Shown here in pieces: positions 1 to 9,470 of a DNA stretch of 64,000 bases; within the stretch, counting starts at the first letter, position 1, and each line of letters starts with the position of its first letter. The position numbers and the translations under genes are program-made. The notes under the pieces were generated by a model. That model did not search any database, had not been told where the DNA came from, and saw only the letters and a program-made list of their open reading frames with translations. The DNA lies in the NCBI GenBank assembly GCA_017446265.1, contig JAFSRD010000020.1, forward strand, positions 1 through 64,000, in the 5' to 3' direction. Source of the stretch: Treponema sp. Lineage in GTDB: Bacteria > Spirochaetota > Spirochaetia > Treponematales > Treponemataceae.

Positions 1-668
1 CCTTCTTCCAATCCTTCAGTTTTCCACTTGTCACGGAGGTCCATTTCGTAAGGAGATATGAGCTGATAAAATTCTTTTGCCACTTCTTGCAGTCTGGAAA
101 TCTCTACCATTTCGTGTATCCTCCTTGTGAGGGGGTTTGAAAGTGTTCCTTCTTGGATGAATTCTAAAAGTTGTTTAAGCCTTTTGTTGTTCGTGTTGTT
201 AAAAGCTGTTGTGTTTATGATGATTTTTTTAGTTCCATCATTAAACTTAATGCTCCTGTCATTTTCGCACAAATTTTCAAAAAAGTAAACCGGAAGATTT
301 TTCTTGAAGTAGTCAAACTTGCAGATGAAAATGATGTAGTTGTCGCGAAGATTTTTGTAGTGCTCCCCTTCACGAAGATAGCTTAAATCCAACATAGATT
401 GATAAAACCTCATTCGCTGCGGAAGCCCGTACTTATTCACGACCTGCATTTCTATGTCGTATAATTTGCCGTCTATTGTTTCGACGCAAATGTCCAGGCG
501 CACAGCTTTTGTTCCGCTTAAACGGGAAAGAGCGTTTTGCGAGATGATGTTTTTTATAGGTGCGATGTTTTCTGCAAGAATTATTTCAAGCACCTCTTTG
601 CAGATGTCGGCATCTTGCATGACATGGCAAAAAATAAAGTCGTTTGAAAAATCATATTGTACAGACAT
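1..668 (-). CDS. Rpn family / PD-(D/E)XK nuclease-transposase (partial, cut by window edge)
   Basis: The reading frame runs without a stop from an ATG at 668 to the left window edge, so the C-terminus is missing. The start MSVQYDFSND is preceded by GAGG six bases upstream; an in-frame ATG at 680 is less well placed. The pattern 'DF.F..VM.D...C...LE.IL', then a 'DGKLYDIEMQV' strand and 'LPQRMRFYQSMLD', is typical of the PD-(D/E)XK transposase/Rpn family (the D...E.Q strand is the nuclease core). Family members promote RecA-independent recombination or are domesticated transposases, and are abundant in Treponema. No inverted repeats or target duplication can be seen because the far end is outside the window. 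Function is inferred from family resemblance only. Confidence 0.8.
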   Translation of the reverse strand, partial: MSVQYDFSNDFIFCHVMQDADICKEVLEIILAENIAPIKNIISQNALSRLSGTKAVRLDICVETIDGKLYDIEMQVVNKYGLPQRMRFYQSMLDLSYLREGEHYKNLRDNYIIFICKFDYFKKNLPVYFFENLCENDRSIKFNDGTKKIIINTTAFNNTNNKRLKQLLEFIQEGTLSNPLTRRIHEMVEISRLQEVAKEFYQLISPYEMDLRDKWKTEGLEE

Positions 669-861
669 GGCATACCTCATTGTAAAAAAGCTTTTACACT
701 ATAATTCGCAGAGAATGTGCAATTTTCGGAAGTTTTTGTTGCCCGTTTCAATTGCTAAATAAGGGGGAAAAGTAATTGCTGCTTACGATATGCAAATTGC
801 TGCACAAGCTATGATTGGTAAAATGAGGCGTTTTAAGGCGATAAAGATGTAGGTGTGCTGT

Positions 862-1809
862 TTACACAAGGCCTGTGCGCTCGTCAATGCCCAGCATAAT
901 ATTCATACACTGCACAGCAGCACCAGATGCGCCTTTGCCAAGATTGTCAAACTGCGCTGTAACGAGTATGCGCTCGTCATTGCCGTATACAAACAAGCAC
1001 ATGTTGTTCGTGCCTAAAAGCGTATTTGCTGCAATAAACTGTTCATACAGTGTATCGTTGTCTGCAAGCGGTGCGACAGTGATAAAATTACAGCCACGGT
1101 AATGAGCTGCAAAAATCTCGTGGATGGTGCGCACGTTCACTTTTCTTGCAAGCAAGCGCGCATGGAGCGGAACAGTAACTGTCATGCCAGAAAAATAATC
1201 GCATATATACGGTATAAAAACTGGTGGAAAGTCGAGTGCGCTCACTTTTTGCATTTCGGGTAAATGCTTGTGCTGCTGGGTAAGCGCATATAAACGCGGC
1301 GAGTCGAGCGTACTGTCGCGAACGGCGTTTTCGTATTGCGCAATCGCTTTTTTGCCTGCGCCACTGTAGCCCGAAACAGCAGAACACACAACGGGATAAT
1401 CGCGTGGCATAACAAGTTGCGTCACAAGCGGGTAGCATATTGCATTAAACCCGCTCGCGTAACAGCCAGGAACGGCAACGCGCTTTGACGAGGCAATGCT
1501 TTTGCGAAACACAGGCGAAAGTTCTGGAAAGCCATATGTCCATGTTGCAGAGGTGCGGTGTGCAGTTGAAGCGTCGATGATGCGTGTGTTGCTGTTTGTA
1601 CACAACGAAACTGATTCACGTGCTGCTTCGTCGGGAAGACACAAGACTGTAATGTCCGACTCGTTGATGAGCGCACGCCGTGTTGCTGTGTCTTTACGTT
1701 TGTCTTCTGCAATGTGCAGGAGCGTAACGTCGTTGCGGCTGGCAAGCCGTTCAAACAAGTGCAAACCTGTGGCGCCTTCTTTGCCATCGATAAAAAGCGT
1801 ATATGCCAT
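862..1809 (-). CDS. argC: N-acetyl-gamma-glutamyl-phosphate reductase, short type
   Basis: Predicted to reduce N-acetylglutamyl-phosphate to the semialdehyde with NADPH, the third step of arginine synthesis. The N-terminal 'FIDGKEGATG' stretch is the dinucleotide-binding turn; 'VPGCYASG' near residue 115 carries the catalytic cysteine; 'SGYSGAGKK' and a later 'HKHLPEM' histidine segment fit the short (about 315 residue) ArgC2-type enzymes. The start is taken at ATG 1809; a GTG at 1815 is possible. It is last in the folD-folE2-miaB-argC run, but a promoter-like pair (TTGCCC, 17 nt, TATACT) inside the end of miaB lies so close that the message could be leaderless. argG is also in this window, at 58.1 kb, so the pathway genes are scattered. 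Confidence 0.9.
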   Translation of the reverse strand: MAYTLFIDGKEGATGLHLFERLASRNDVTLLHIAEDKRKDTATRRALINESDITVLCLPDEAARESVSLCTNSNTRIIDASTAHRTSATWTYGFPELSPVFRKSIASSKRVAVPGCYASGFNAICYPLVTQLVMPRDYPVVCSAVSGYSGAGKKAIAQYENAVRDSTLDSPRLYALTQQHKHLPEMQKVSALDFPPVFIPYICDYFSGMTVTVPLHARLLARKVNVRTIHEIFAAHYRGCNFITVAPLADNDTLYEQFIAANTLLGTNNMCLFVYGNDERILVTAQFDNLGKGASGAAVQCMNIMLGIDERTGLV

Positions 1810-1816
1810 GAGCACC

Positions 1817-1845
1817 AGTATAGCAAGTAGTCAAACTACGGGCAA
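1817..1845 (-). promoter_or_regulatory. Possible argC promoter giving a leaderless mRNA
   Basis: On the minus strand, TTGCCC (840-845) is followed after 17 nt by TATACT (817-822). The ATG of argC begins 7 nt further on and there is no Shine-Dalgarno motif, so transcription would start at or next to the start codon. The -35 box is weak (4 of 6 matches). Confidence 0.4.
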
Positions 1846-3231
1846 TGCTTGCAACGATGTCAGCAGCTCCCCCTTGAATGTCTGACCGCGCAACTCTGTA
1901 AGCTTTACTGTAACGAATGTACCAATGCGCGATTTTTCTGCTTTGAATGCAACTCGCTCATCCTGTTGCGTGCGTGCGAGCAGTTCCGTTTTGTCGTCGC
2001 GGCTCACCGATTCCACAAGCGCTTTTACGGTTGTGCCCACGCGCTTTTGCATTTCCTGTGCAGTGATTGCAAGCTGTATGTCTATGATTTTTTGCAACCG
2101 AGTCTTTTTTACTGCAAGCGGCACTTGCTCCGCCATGTTGCACGCAGGCGTTCCTTCGCGCGGATTGTAGTAATACATGAACGCATTTTCGTAGCGTACC
2201 TGCTCCATGAGCGACTGTACTTCTGCAAAGTCTTCGTCTGTTTCTCCGGGAAATCCGAGCATGATGTCTGTGGTAAGTGACACATCGCGTATGCAGTTTC
2301 TAATTTTTTCAACAAGCGACAAATAGTGTTCGCGCGTGTAACGTCTATTCATTGCTTGCAAGATGCGACTTGAGCCGTGCTGCACTGGCAGGTGTATATG
2401 ATGACAGAGCACGTTGCTTTGTGCAATTACGTCGATTACATCATCGCTCAAGTCTTTTGGATGGCTTGAAACAAAGCGCACCCATTCTATAGGCGAGCTA
2501 GTTTTTGCAAGATGATTTTCTATGAGTGAAAGGAGCGAAGCAAAATCAGCTTCAGCGGAGCGGTACGAGTTTACGTTTTGTCCGAGCAGCGTAATCTCTT
2601 TTACGCCGTATGATGAAAGCACGTCGAGTTCTGCAAGCACCTCGTTTGCAGGGCGCGAAATTTCTCTACCGCGTACATGCGGTACAATGCAGAAGGTGCA
2701 GAAGTTGTTGCAGCCGTGCATAATCGGAACGAACGTTGAAAAAGCGCCTGGCTGTGCGGAAATGGGCGCAAATGTATATACGGGCGTGTCGTCGAACGCT
2801 TCTGCTTTTGTGCCTTTTTCCACTGCGGTGATGATTTCGCCAAAATATTTTTTTGCAAATGTGCCCACAACATAATCGATGAACGGGTAATCGTCTTTGA
2901 GCGATTTTAATAATCGTTCTGCCATGCAGCCGGTAACTACAAGCGTGAGCGGCTTTACGCCATTTTGCACGTGCGCCACTGCTTTTTCAAGCGTCTTTGT
3001 TTTTGCGCCGTTCTCTTTTGCGCGCACCGCTTTAAGTCCCGCATACCAACCGAGTCTCCCGAACACACGATTTTCCGCAGTGGCGCGCACCGAACACGTG
3101 TTTATGACAACGATGTCTGCAACTTGTGCGTCGTCCGCTTTTTCCCAGCCGCGCGCAATAAAAAGTTGCTCTATAGAAGCAGACTCCGCAACATTCATTT
3201 GGCAACCGTATGTTTCAAAAAAATATGTCAT
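1831..3231 (-). CDS. miaB: tRNA-2-methylthio-N6-dimethylallyladenosine synthase MiaB
   Basis: Radical-SAM methylthiotransferase that converts i6A37 to ms2i6A37 in tRNAs reading UNN codons. The N-terminal UPF0004 domain begins 'YFFETYGCQMN' with cluster cysteines near residues 10, 46 and 103; the radical SAM signature 'GCNNFCTFCIVP' (CxxxCxxC) follows near residue 175; a TRAM domain closes the protein. About 466 residues, normal for MiaB. The start at 3231 is supported by AGGA seven bases upstream; a longer frame from 3279 would add 16 residues of no family character and overlap folE2. It lies 8 bp after folE2, in the same operon. Confidence 0.95.
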   Translation of the reverse strand: MTYFFETYGCQMNVAESASIEQLFIARGWEKADDAQVADIVVINTCSVRATAENRVFGRLGWYAGLKAVRAKENGAKTKTLEKAVAHVQNGVKPLTLVVTGCMAERLLKSLKDDYPFIDYVVGTFAKKYFGEIITAVEKGTKAEAFDDTPVYTFAPISAQPGAFSTFVPIMHGCNNFCTFCIVPHVRGREISRPANEVLAELDVLSSYGVKEITLLGQNVNSYRSAEADFASLLSLIENHLAKTSSPIEWVRFVSSHPKDLSDDVIDVIAQSNVLCHHIHLPVQHGSSRILQAMNRRYTREHYLSLVEKIRNCIRDVSLTTDIMLGFPGETDEDFAEVQSLMEQVRYENAFMYYYNPREGTPACNMAEQVPLAVKKTRLQKIIDIQLAITAQEMQKRVGTTVKALVESVSRDDKTELLARTQQDERVAFKAEKSRIGTFVTVKLTELRGQTFKGELLTSLQALPVV

Positions 3232-3239
3232 TATCGTTC

Positions 3240-4052
3240 CTAAAAAATTTCTTGCGGCAATTTTCCATATTCCGCGCACGCGTATGCGTTGTGATTGTGA
3301 ATGCTCTCGTAGTTTTCTGCTTCAACTGAAAACCATGCAAACGGCGTTGCAACGGGAAACGAGCGCAACGCAAGGTACACATCGCGCACAACATCTTCCA
3401 CAAAACGCGGATTGTCATACGCATGTTCCGTTACGTATTTTTCATCTTCGCGTTTGAGTCCGCTGTACAGGCCGCTTGATGCGCACGATTCAATCGCAGC
3501 AATTACATCTTCAATCCAGAAAAAATCTGAGTACAAAAGTTTTACGCGCACAATGCCGCGTTGATTGTGCGCTCCGTATTCGCTTATTGCTTTTGAGCAT
3601 GGACACACTGTAGTAACAGGCACTTCGACAGCTATAAAAAAAATGCGCTCGTTTTTGCCGACACTTCCTTCGTATGAACACATGTAGCTCATTATGCCAG
3701 GTGTAGCAGTAATCGGCGCGTTCTTTTTCATAAAGAAAGGAAACGTGATTTTTCCATATGCGTGCTCGGCAAAAAGTTTTTCGCGCATTTCGTTGAGCAT
3801 GGCGAGGAAATGATTCATTGCAATAGTGCTATAGTGCTTGTGAAAAATTTCTACAAAGCGGCTCATGTGCGTACCTTTGTAATTGTGCGGCAAATTGACA
3901 AATAAATCGACAACAGCAGTTGTGTTTTGCGTTTTATTGATTTTGTCGAGTACCGTTACAGGATACCGCAATCCGCACACGCCTACTTTTTTCAGCGGTA
4001 CGTTTCGCGCATCATGCTCGCTTTGAATGTCGCGGAGATTAGGAGCGTTCAT
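3240..4052 (-). CDS. folE2: GTP cyclohydrolase FolE2 (type IB)
   Basis: Catalyses GTP to 7,8-dihydroneopterin triphosphate, the first step of folate and queuosine precursor synthesis. The signature '[17 protein letters not shown]' with the metal-binding cysteine, and the C-terminal '[10 protein letters not shown]' segment, are diagnostic of the metal-flexible FolE2 family rather than zinc FolE. About 270 residues, normal length. The start ATG (4052) overlaps the folD stop as ATGA, so translation is probably coupled; the longer frame from 4112 would lie inside folD. Its linkage to folD places two one-carbon/folate steps in one transcript. Confidence 0.95.
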   Translation of the reverse strand: MNAPNLRDIQSEHDARNVPLKKVGVCGLRYPVTVLDKINKTQNTTAVVDLFVNLPHNYKGTHMSRFVEIFHKHYSTIAMNHFLAMLNEMREKLFAEHAYGKITFPFFMKKNAPITATPGIMSYMCSYEGSVGKNERIFFIAVEVPVTTVCPCSKAISEYGAHNQRGIVRVKLLYSDFFWIEDVIAAIESCASSGLYSGLKREDEKYVTEHAYDNPRFVEDVVRDVYLALRSFPVATPFAWFSVEAENYESIHNHNAYACAEYGKLPQEIF

Positions 4053-4987
4053 GCGTGTACTCCATGCGGTACAGCAGTGTACTTTTCGTTCACTCCGTTC
4101 TGTGCGGTGCATCGCTCGGCAAAACGCTCGGCTGCTTCAAGCGTATTTTGCATGAGCATTGCTATTGTCATGGGACCAACGCCACCAGGCACAGGCGTAA
4201 TAAAAGACGCAACCTCTTTCACGTTCTCAAAATCAACATCGCCAACTAATCGATAGCCGCTTTTTTTTGAACTGTCAGGAATTCTGTTTACGCCCACATC
4301 TATGACGCATGCGCCGCGTTTTATCATGTTTTTAGTAACTGCATTCGGTTTTCCAACTGCAACAATTACAATGTCAGCGCACCGTGTAATGTCTGCAAGA
4401 TTTTTTGTTCCCGTATGGCAGAGCGTTACAGTCGCGTTGCAGTCTCTTCGCGCAAGCAAAAGAGCTGTAGGCTTTCCAACAATATTTGAACGCCCTATGA
4501 CAGCAACGTTTGCGCCGTCAGTTTGCACGTGCGTTCGCTTTAGCAATTCAATGATTCCGTGCGGCGTACATGGAAGCGGCGCATCATTTCCAATTACAAG
4601 ATTGCCCGCGTTTATGGGATGAAAACCATCAACATCTTTTTCGCTTGCAATTGCCATAATGATTTTTTGCTCGTTTATGTGTTTTGGAAGCGGCAGTTGC
4701 ACAAGAATGCCATGCACGCTGTTGTCGCTGTTGAGCTCATTGATAATTGAAAGCAGTTCTTGCTCGCTTGTGTTCTCTGGCATGTGTATAGATTTGTCGA
4801 GCATTCCCGCTTCTGCAAGCGCTTTTTGTTTTGCTGCCACATATGAAACGCTTGCAGGATTGTCGCCTACAAGAATCACCGCAAGGCACGGCACTATGCC
4901 TCGCGCTTTTGCCTTTTGCACACGCACTGCAACTTCTGCACGAATGTCTGAGGCAATTTTTTTCCCATCTATGAGTACTGCGCTCAT
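4049..4987 (-). CDS. folD: Bifunctional methylene-THF dehydrogenase / methenyl-THF cyclohydrolase
   Basis: Cytosolic enzyme interconverting 5,10-methylene-THF and 10-formyl-THF. Visible signatures: 'YVAAKQKA' with the catalytic lysine near residue 56, '[10 protein letters not shown]' and '[10 protein letters not shown]' in the substrate domain, '[11 protein letters not shown]' as the NADP-binding loop, and '[10 protein letters not shown]' near the C-terminus. 312 residues, slightly longer than usual because of about 25 extra C-terminal residues. The start follows AGG five bases upstream. It is first in the minus-strand operon and divergent from the outer-membrane-type gene at 5093. Confidence 0.96.
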   Translation of the reverse strand: MSAVLIDGKKIASDIRAEVAVRVQKAKARGIVPCLAVILVGDNPASVSYVAAKQKALAEAGMLDKSIHMPENTSEQELLSIINELNSDNSVHGILVQLPLPKHINEQKIIMAIASEKDVDGFHPINAGNLVIGNDAPLPCTPHGIIELLKRTHVQTDGANVAVIGRSNIVGKPTALLLARRDCNATVTLCHTGTKNLADITRCADIVIVAVGKPNAVTKNMIKRGACVIDVGVNRIPDSSKKSGYRLVGDVDFENVKEVASFITPVPGGVGPMTIAMLMQNTLEAAERFAERCTAQNGVNEKYTAVPHGVHA

Positions 4988-5019
4988 GTAACCTGCACCG
5001 TCCTAAAAGTATTTCATTA

Positions 5020-5049
5020 TTGATAAAACGTATTGAAATAAGATATAAT
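5020..5049 (+). promoter_or_regulatory. Promoter of the 5.1-6.8 kb envelope genes
   Basis: TTGATA (5020-5025), an 18-nt spacer, then a perfect TATAAT (5044-5049), 43 bp before the ATG at 5093. The gap between folD and this gene is AT-rich and must hold divergent promoters. Confidence 0.6.
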
Positions 5050-5092
5050 TGTACTATATCTTTTTTTTGCTGCATTAGCAATGCGAGGAACA

Positions 5093-5722
5093 ATGAAACG
5101 AATTTTACCGCTGCTCTGCATTTTTTTATTGTGTACGGCAAGCGTTTTTTCACAGGACGGCTCTCAAGGCGATGAATATGACGATGGGGCAAGTCCTGCA
5201 TATAAAATGAACGGACGTGGTGACCAATACATACAGATTTCGCTCATGCCGAGTTTTCCGCTCAACTTCAAAAAGCACATGTATGTGGGCGGAGCTGCGC
5301 AGCTTGGCTACCGATATTTTCTTACAAGTTGGTTTGCGCTCGGCGGAGATATCACTGTTGGCTATCATCCAACGCTCGGAAGCAACGTATTCAATTTTTG
5401 GCCTATAACGCTGTGTGCCACATTTCAGCCGTCAATATGGCGTTTTGAATTTCCAATCACATTAGCGGCGGGAATAGCATTTGAAACATATCAAAGCAGA
5501 AAGTATTTTCCTGCTTTAGCGGTAAAACCTGAAATAGGTGTATTTTTCCGTGCATTTGAAAGTTGGTCGTTCGGCATAGGATGCGATTTTTTGTGGCTGC
5601 CGCAATGGAATTCGTTTGCAAAAGATGCAAACGGCGTTAAACTGACAGCAGAAGAGAAAAGAAAATACACTTTTCATGGCTTATTCATAACGGCCTCGCT
5701 TTCTGCACGATACCATTTTTAG
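5093..5722 (+). CDS. Secreted outer-membrane beta-barrel-like protein
   Basis: 209 residues beginning with a clear signal peptide (MKRILPLLCIFLLC, then a small-residue cleavage region before QDGSQ). The mature part alternates hydrophobic and polar residues with many aromatics ('YIQISLMPSF', 'LGYRYFLTSWFALGGDITVGY') and ends 'SLSARYHF', with the terminal phenylalanine common in outer-membrane barrels. Small (about 8 predicted strands), like the OmpW/OmpX-size spirochaete porin-like proteins. An upstream in-frame ATG at 5081 lacks the GAGG spacing that the 5093 start has. It is followed 10 bp later by a lipoprotein gene, so the two probably act at the same membrane. Specific function unknown. 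Confidence 0.75.
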   Translation: MKRILPLLCIFLLCTASVFSQDGSQGDEYDDGASPAYKMNGRGDQYIQISLMPSFPLNFKKHMYVGGAAQLGYRYFLTSWFALGGDITVGYHPTLGSNVFNFWPITLCATFQPSIWRFEFPITLAAGIAFETYQSRKYFPALAVKPEIGVFFRAFESWSFGIGCDFLWLPQWNSFAKDANGVKLTAEEKRKYTFHGLFITASLSARYHF

Positions 5723-5732
5723 GACGACGAGC

Positions 5733-6842
5733 ATGAGAATCAGAATTACTAAGTTGTTGCTATGCGCAGCTCTTTTTGCGACAGCACTGGCATGTGCAAG
5801 TTGTTATCAAATCGTATTTGCAAAAATTATGGGAGAAGTAGAACTTAGAGATGCCACAGTAAAAGGGCGCATCAATTCTATAGTGCGCTATACATTGGGT
5901 GGTACGGAATGTATTTTTGTCCAAAATGGAAGAATCTATTATAAACAGGCGGATATAAACTATAACGCCGGTTGGACGGAATTTACAAACGGTATTGAAA
6001 AGCTTTCGTATAACTACTACGGCGACAAATTTGATGGCATATATATTTATAAACTTGCTGCAAATACACATTACTTATATGCAATAGGCACGGAGATTGT
6101 AAGTAATAAAACCGATGGCAAAAACATACGAGGTCCGCGTCATTTATATTATTATGACACACCAGCAGCAACATGGAAAAAAATGGCAGCTGATGTCGGA
6201 GATTCCAACAGCACCACGACAACACTATTCTGCACAAATACGATTGATGCAGCACATCGCGAGGCATATATACAGCTAGATGGCAAGGTATATAAACTTG
6301 ATGGAACTACGCTTAATACATCCGTTCCTGTAAGTACACATGGTGCTGGCGCTTCAACAAAGTCTGCTATATATTTCAGCGGCAACACCTATTTCTTTGA
6401 TACAGAAGCTTCTGCAACAAACGAAAGAAAAGGTGGAGCAGCAACACATGTGTACCGTGCATCAGGAAGCACATTGCAGTATTCATCTGATGCAGTCTCT
6501 TGGTCCGACGCTGCTTCATGTCGTAGCACAATACTCTCTATAGCAGTTACGAGCAACGCGATTATACTTGGCACATATACGTCAGGTCTTGCAAAAGTGA
6601 CAAATTCAGGCGGTCAACCCGGCAGTTCTACCGTAGGATTCAGCACAAATGCAGAGGCAGCTCTTGACGCTCCTTATGAAATACCTGCCATGATTTGCAT
6701 CGATCCAGAAAAAAGCGAAATAAACGCAACGCTTTACGCGGCAGCTGATTTTAAACGGAAAGATTCTATTTCAGGCACCAGCTACGATGACATATGCTTA
6801 TGGGCATATTATGCGTCACGTGGCAACTGGAACAGAGAATAG
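5733..6842 (+). CDS. Lipoprotein of unknown function
   Basis: 369 residues with a lipoprotein-type signal (hydrophobic core then 'ACASC', modified cysteine near residue 24). The mature protein is rich in Tyr, Thr and Ser with short repeated beta-like motifs ('SIVRYTLGGTECIFVQNGRIYY', shown here only as a description of its character: alternating strands and glycine turns), suggesting a beta-propeller or beta-sandwich fold; I do not recognise the family. It sits 10 bp after the barrel gene and 12 bp before rarA, so it may share a transcript with both. The lipid anchor places it at the inner or outer membrane; spirochaetes use looser lipoboxes than E. coli. Confidence 0.65.
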   Translation: MRIRITKLLLCAALFATALACASCYQIVFAKIMGEVELRDATVKGRINSIVRYTLGGTECIFVQNGRIYYKQADINYNAGWTEFTNGIEKLSYNYYGDKFDGIYIYKLAANTHYLYAIGTEIVSNKTDGKNIRGPRHLYYYDTPAATWKKMAADVGDSNSTTTTLFCTNTIDAAHREAYIQLDGKVYKLDGTTLNTSVPVSTHGAGASTKSAIYFSGNTYFFDTEASATNERKGGAATHVYRASGSTLQYSSDAVSWSDAASCRSTILSIAVTSNAIILGTYTSGLAKVTNSGGQPGSSTVGFSTNAEAALDAPYEIPAMICIDPEKSEINATLYAAADFKRKDSISGTSYDDICLWAYYASRGNWNRE

Positions 6843-6854
6843 GTATTTCCACAT

Positions 6855-9434
6855 ATGGCTGAAGGAGACGACATTCTCTTTAAAGCAGCGCATTTGCTCC
6901 GTGAACCGCTTGCCGCGCGCATGAGACCGCGCACGCTCGACGAATATATTGGGCAAGACCACATCGTAGGTAAAGGCAGGCTGTTGCGGCGTGCAATTGC
7001 CGCGGACCAGCTTTCGTCAGTCATCTTTTACGGACCGCCGGGAAGCGGCAAAACAACACTTGCGCGCGTCATTGCCAATCACACAAAGAGCAATTTTATT
7101 ACGCTCAACGCTGTACTCACTGGTGTTGCAGATATTAGAGGCGCAATCAAGCAGGCGGAAGAGTATTTCAACTTGTACAGCCGCCGCACAATTTTATTTG
7201 TTGATGAAGTACATCGATGGAACCGCGCGCAGCAGGATGCACTTTTGCCGTGGGTTGAAAACGGTACAATCATTTTAATTGGTGCGACAACAGAAAATCC
7301 ATTCTTTGAAGTGAACAAAGCACTCGTGAGCAGGAGCCGTGTGTTTCAGTTAAAAGCACTCACAAAAGATGATTTGAAAAAAGCTGCCGAGCAAGCGCTT
7401 TCTGACACCGAACGCGGCTACGGTCACTGGAATGTGGAGTTTGAAAAAGGAGCGCTTGAACATCTTGTAGAAACAGCAAGTGGCGATGCGCGAAGTTTGC
7501 TCAATGCGCTTGAACTTGCTGTTGAGACAACGAGCGAAAAATGGGACCCAGGAGCAGAGCCGCCTGTGCCCGCATGGGGAAGCACAATTTACATAAGCGC
7601 AGAAACGGCAGAAGAATCAATTCAAAAAAAAGTTGTGCTGTACGACCGTGACGGCGACTATCACTACGACATCATAAGCGCATTCATAAAAAGTTTGCGC
7701 GGGCGCGATGCTGATGCTGCAATGTATTGGCTTGCCCGCATGGTTGCCGCAGGCGAAGACGCAAATTTTATTTTCCGCAGAATGCTTATTTCTGCATGCG
7801 AAGATACCGGACTTGCTGACCCGCATGCAGTCACCGTTGTTACAAGTTGCGCGCAGGCTTTTGACAGAGTAGGCATGCCTGAAGGTCGCTATTTTCTTGC
7901 GCACGCAGCATTGTATTTGGCAACTGCTCCTAAATCTAACAGCTCCATGGCGTTTTTTGACGCGCTTGCATCTGTTGAACAAGAAGATGCAGAAGTGCCG
8001 AACCACCTGCGCGACGGGAATCGTGATGCAGAAGGCTTTGGACACGGCGAAGGCTATTTGTATCCTCATGCGTACCGCGACCATTGGGTTGCTCAGCAGT
8101 ATCTTCCAGATGCACTCATAGGCAGAGTATTTTACACGCCGAGCACGCAAGGCTATGAAAAATCAATTAGGGATGATGTGCTCTCGCGACGCGAGTTGCA
8201 AATAGCAGCATTGCTTGAGCGCGAGCAAATAGCACGCACGGCAGATGATGTTATGGGCACTATGCGTACGGTGGACGCTCTTGCGGCAGGCAACAAAGAG
8301 AATGACAGTGCAACAACTGGCACGGCAGGTGAAAGCGCGGCAGGTGTGACGCACGACGTGCTCGGCGAATGGTGGACACACGCGCATTTTGCACGTGGCA
8401 AAAAAAGCGAGCAGCTTACGTTTAGCCCAAAAGACACTTCAAAGGAAACAGCTCTTAGTCGCGCGGACAAATCGTGGCAGGCTCGCATAGATTCAAACCG
8501 TGCCCATGTGTTGCTTACGCTCCGCGATATGCTCATTGAACTTGCCGAGCTTGTGCGTCATCATCGCTCGCTTGTGTGGAATGCGGATGACGGACTTTTA
8601 CTGTGGGAAGTGATGCGCCGTACTCCCGAAGGTGTTACGTGCGGCGTGTGCAAAACACAAGAGGGTAAAAACATACTTGAGCAGTATTGTCGCACGCTCG
8701 GCGACTTGGACAAGCCTTTTTTGCAAGTTTGCAAGGAAGCATCATCTGCCGCACTTTTGACAAGAGAGATTTTTTCAAGCCTCCTTTTAAACTTCGCATA
8801 TGAAGGAGCAGTTTTTGACAGATTGTTTTTTCACAATCCGTTTACCTCGCGCAATTCCATACAGGCGCTTGTAGGTGCGCTTGATTCAGTCGTGCATAAA
8901 AAAATGACGCGAGGCTTTGCCTTCACTGATGACAATACTGCAACAGAAAATGCTTTAAGCGCATCTGAAATTGTGCAAAGCGTATTTGCAGATGCATGGC
9001 GTATAGTAATTGCACAACGCATTCCATTGGGCGGACAGCGCATAAGTGGCATTGTCAAAAAGCACATATTGACAGGAACTGCAATCAAACCATACGAAGA
9101 CCTTTTGTGCAAAATGGACAATGCCGAAACAGCGTTTTTTAGCGACAAGGCAAATCCGCTCTTTAACTGGAACATGGACACCATTTGCGATGAATTCAAA
9201 AACAGCGGATTTTCTGTGAAAGCATTTTCGCAACGTTTTATAGAAAAACGCTACATAACGCAAGGAGAGCTTGCAAAGTGGTTTGACACACAAAACTCTG
9301 CATATGGCTCAAAGATGGCAGAAGCGCTCGGGGTAAAAGAGCTTGAAAAAATCGTGCGCCTTTTGGAAAGCGCATGCGGCAATACAGTTTTTGACTGGGA
9401 AAATGAAGTTGCATTTTTTGTGATAGAACCGTAA
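6855..9434 (+). CDS. rarA: Replication-associated recombination protein RarA with large C-terminal extension
   Basis: 859 residues against about 430 for ordinary RarA/MgsA. The N-terminal half is a complete clamp-loader-like AAA+ ATPase: Walker A 'GPPGSGKTT' at residues 60-68, Walker B 'FVDEVHRW' near 115, sensor 'GATTENP', arginine finger 'SRSRVF', then the tetramerisation region with 'HLRDGN' and 'YLYPHAYRDHWVAQQYLP'. After a low-complexity linker (residues about 475-525) comes about 330 residues with 'RHHRSLVWNADDGLLLWE', resembling the degenerate methyltransferase-like half of the RarA/unknown-domain fusions known in some cyanobacteria and spirochaetes. RarA acts at stalled forks; the job of the second half is unknown. 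No frameshift is seen across the junction. Confidence 0.85.
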   Translation: MAEGDDILFKAAHLLREPLAARMRPRTLDEYIGQDHIVGKGRLLRRAIAADQLSSVIFYGPPGSGKTTLARVIANHTKSNFITLNAVLTGVADIRGAIKQAEEYFNLYSRRTILFVDEVHRWNRAQQDALLPWVENGTIILIGATTENPFFEVNKALVSRSRVFQLKALTKDDLKKAAEQALSDTERGYGHWNVEFEKGALEHLVETASGDARSLLNALELAVETTSEKWDPGAEPPVPAWGSTIYISAETAEESIQKKVVLYDRDGDYHYDIISAFIKSLRGRDADAAMYWLARMVAAGEDANFIFRRMLISACEDTGLADPHAVTVVTSCAQAFDRVGMPEGRYFLAHAALYLATAPKSNSSMAFFDALASVEQEDAEVPNHLRDGNRDAEGFGHGEGYLYPHAYRDHWVAQQYLPDALIGRVFYTPSTQGYEKSIRDDVLSRRELQIAALLEREQIARTADDVMGTMRTVDALAAGNKENDSATTGTAGESAAGVTHDVLGEWWTHAHFARGKKSEQLTFSPKDTSKETALSRADKSWQARIDSNRAHVLLTLRDMLIELAELVRHHRSLVWNADDGLLLWEVMRRTPEGVTCGVCKTQEGKNILEQYCRTLGDLDKPFLQVCKEASSAALLTREIFSSLLLNFAYEGAVFDRLFFHNPFTSRNSIQALVGALDSVVHKKMTRGFAFTDDNTATENALSASEIVQSVFADAWRIVIAQRIPLGGQRISGIVKKHILTGTAIKPYEDLLCKMDNAETAFFSDKANPLFNWNMDTICDEFKNSGFSVKAFSQRFIEKRYITQGELAKWFDTQNSAYGSKMAEALGVKELEKIVRLLESACGNTVFDWENEVAFFVIEP

Positions 9435-9470
9435 CAGCGCACATCACTGTATTGCATGCAATAGCACCGT

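Noticed and set aside
1088-1826. Overlapping frames of 116 and 134 codons antisense or out of frame within argC.
   Set aside because: They share the argC interval in other frames, have biased composition from the real codons, and no ribosome sites.
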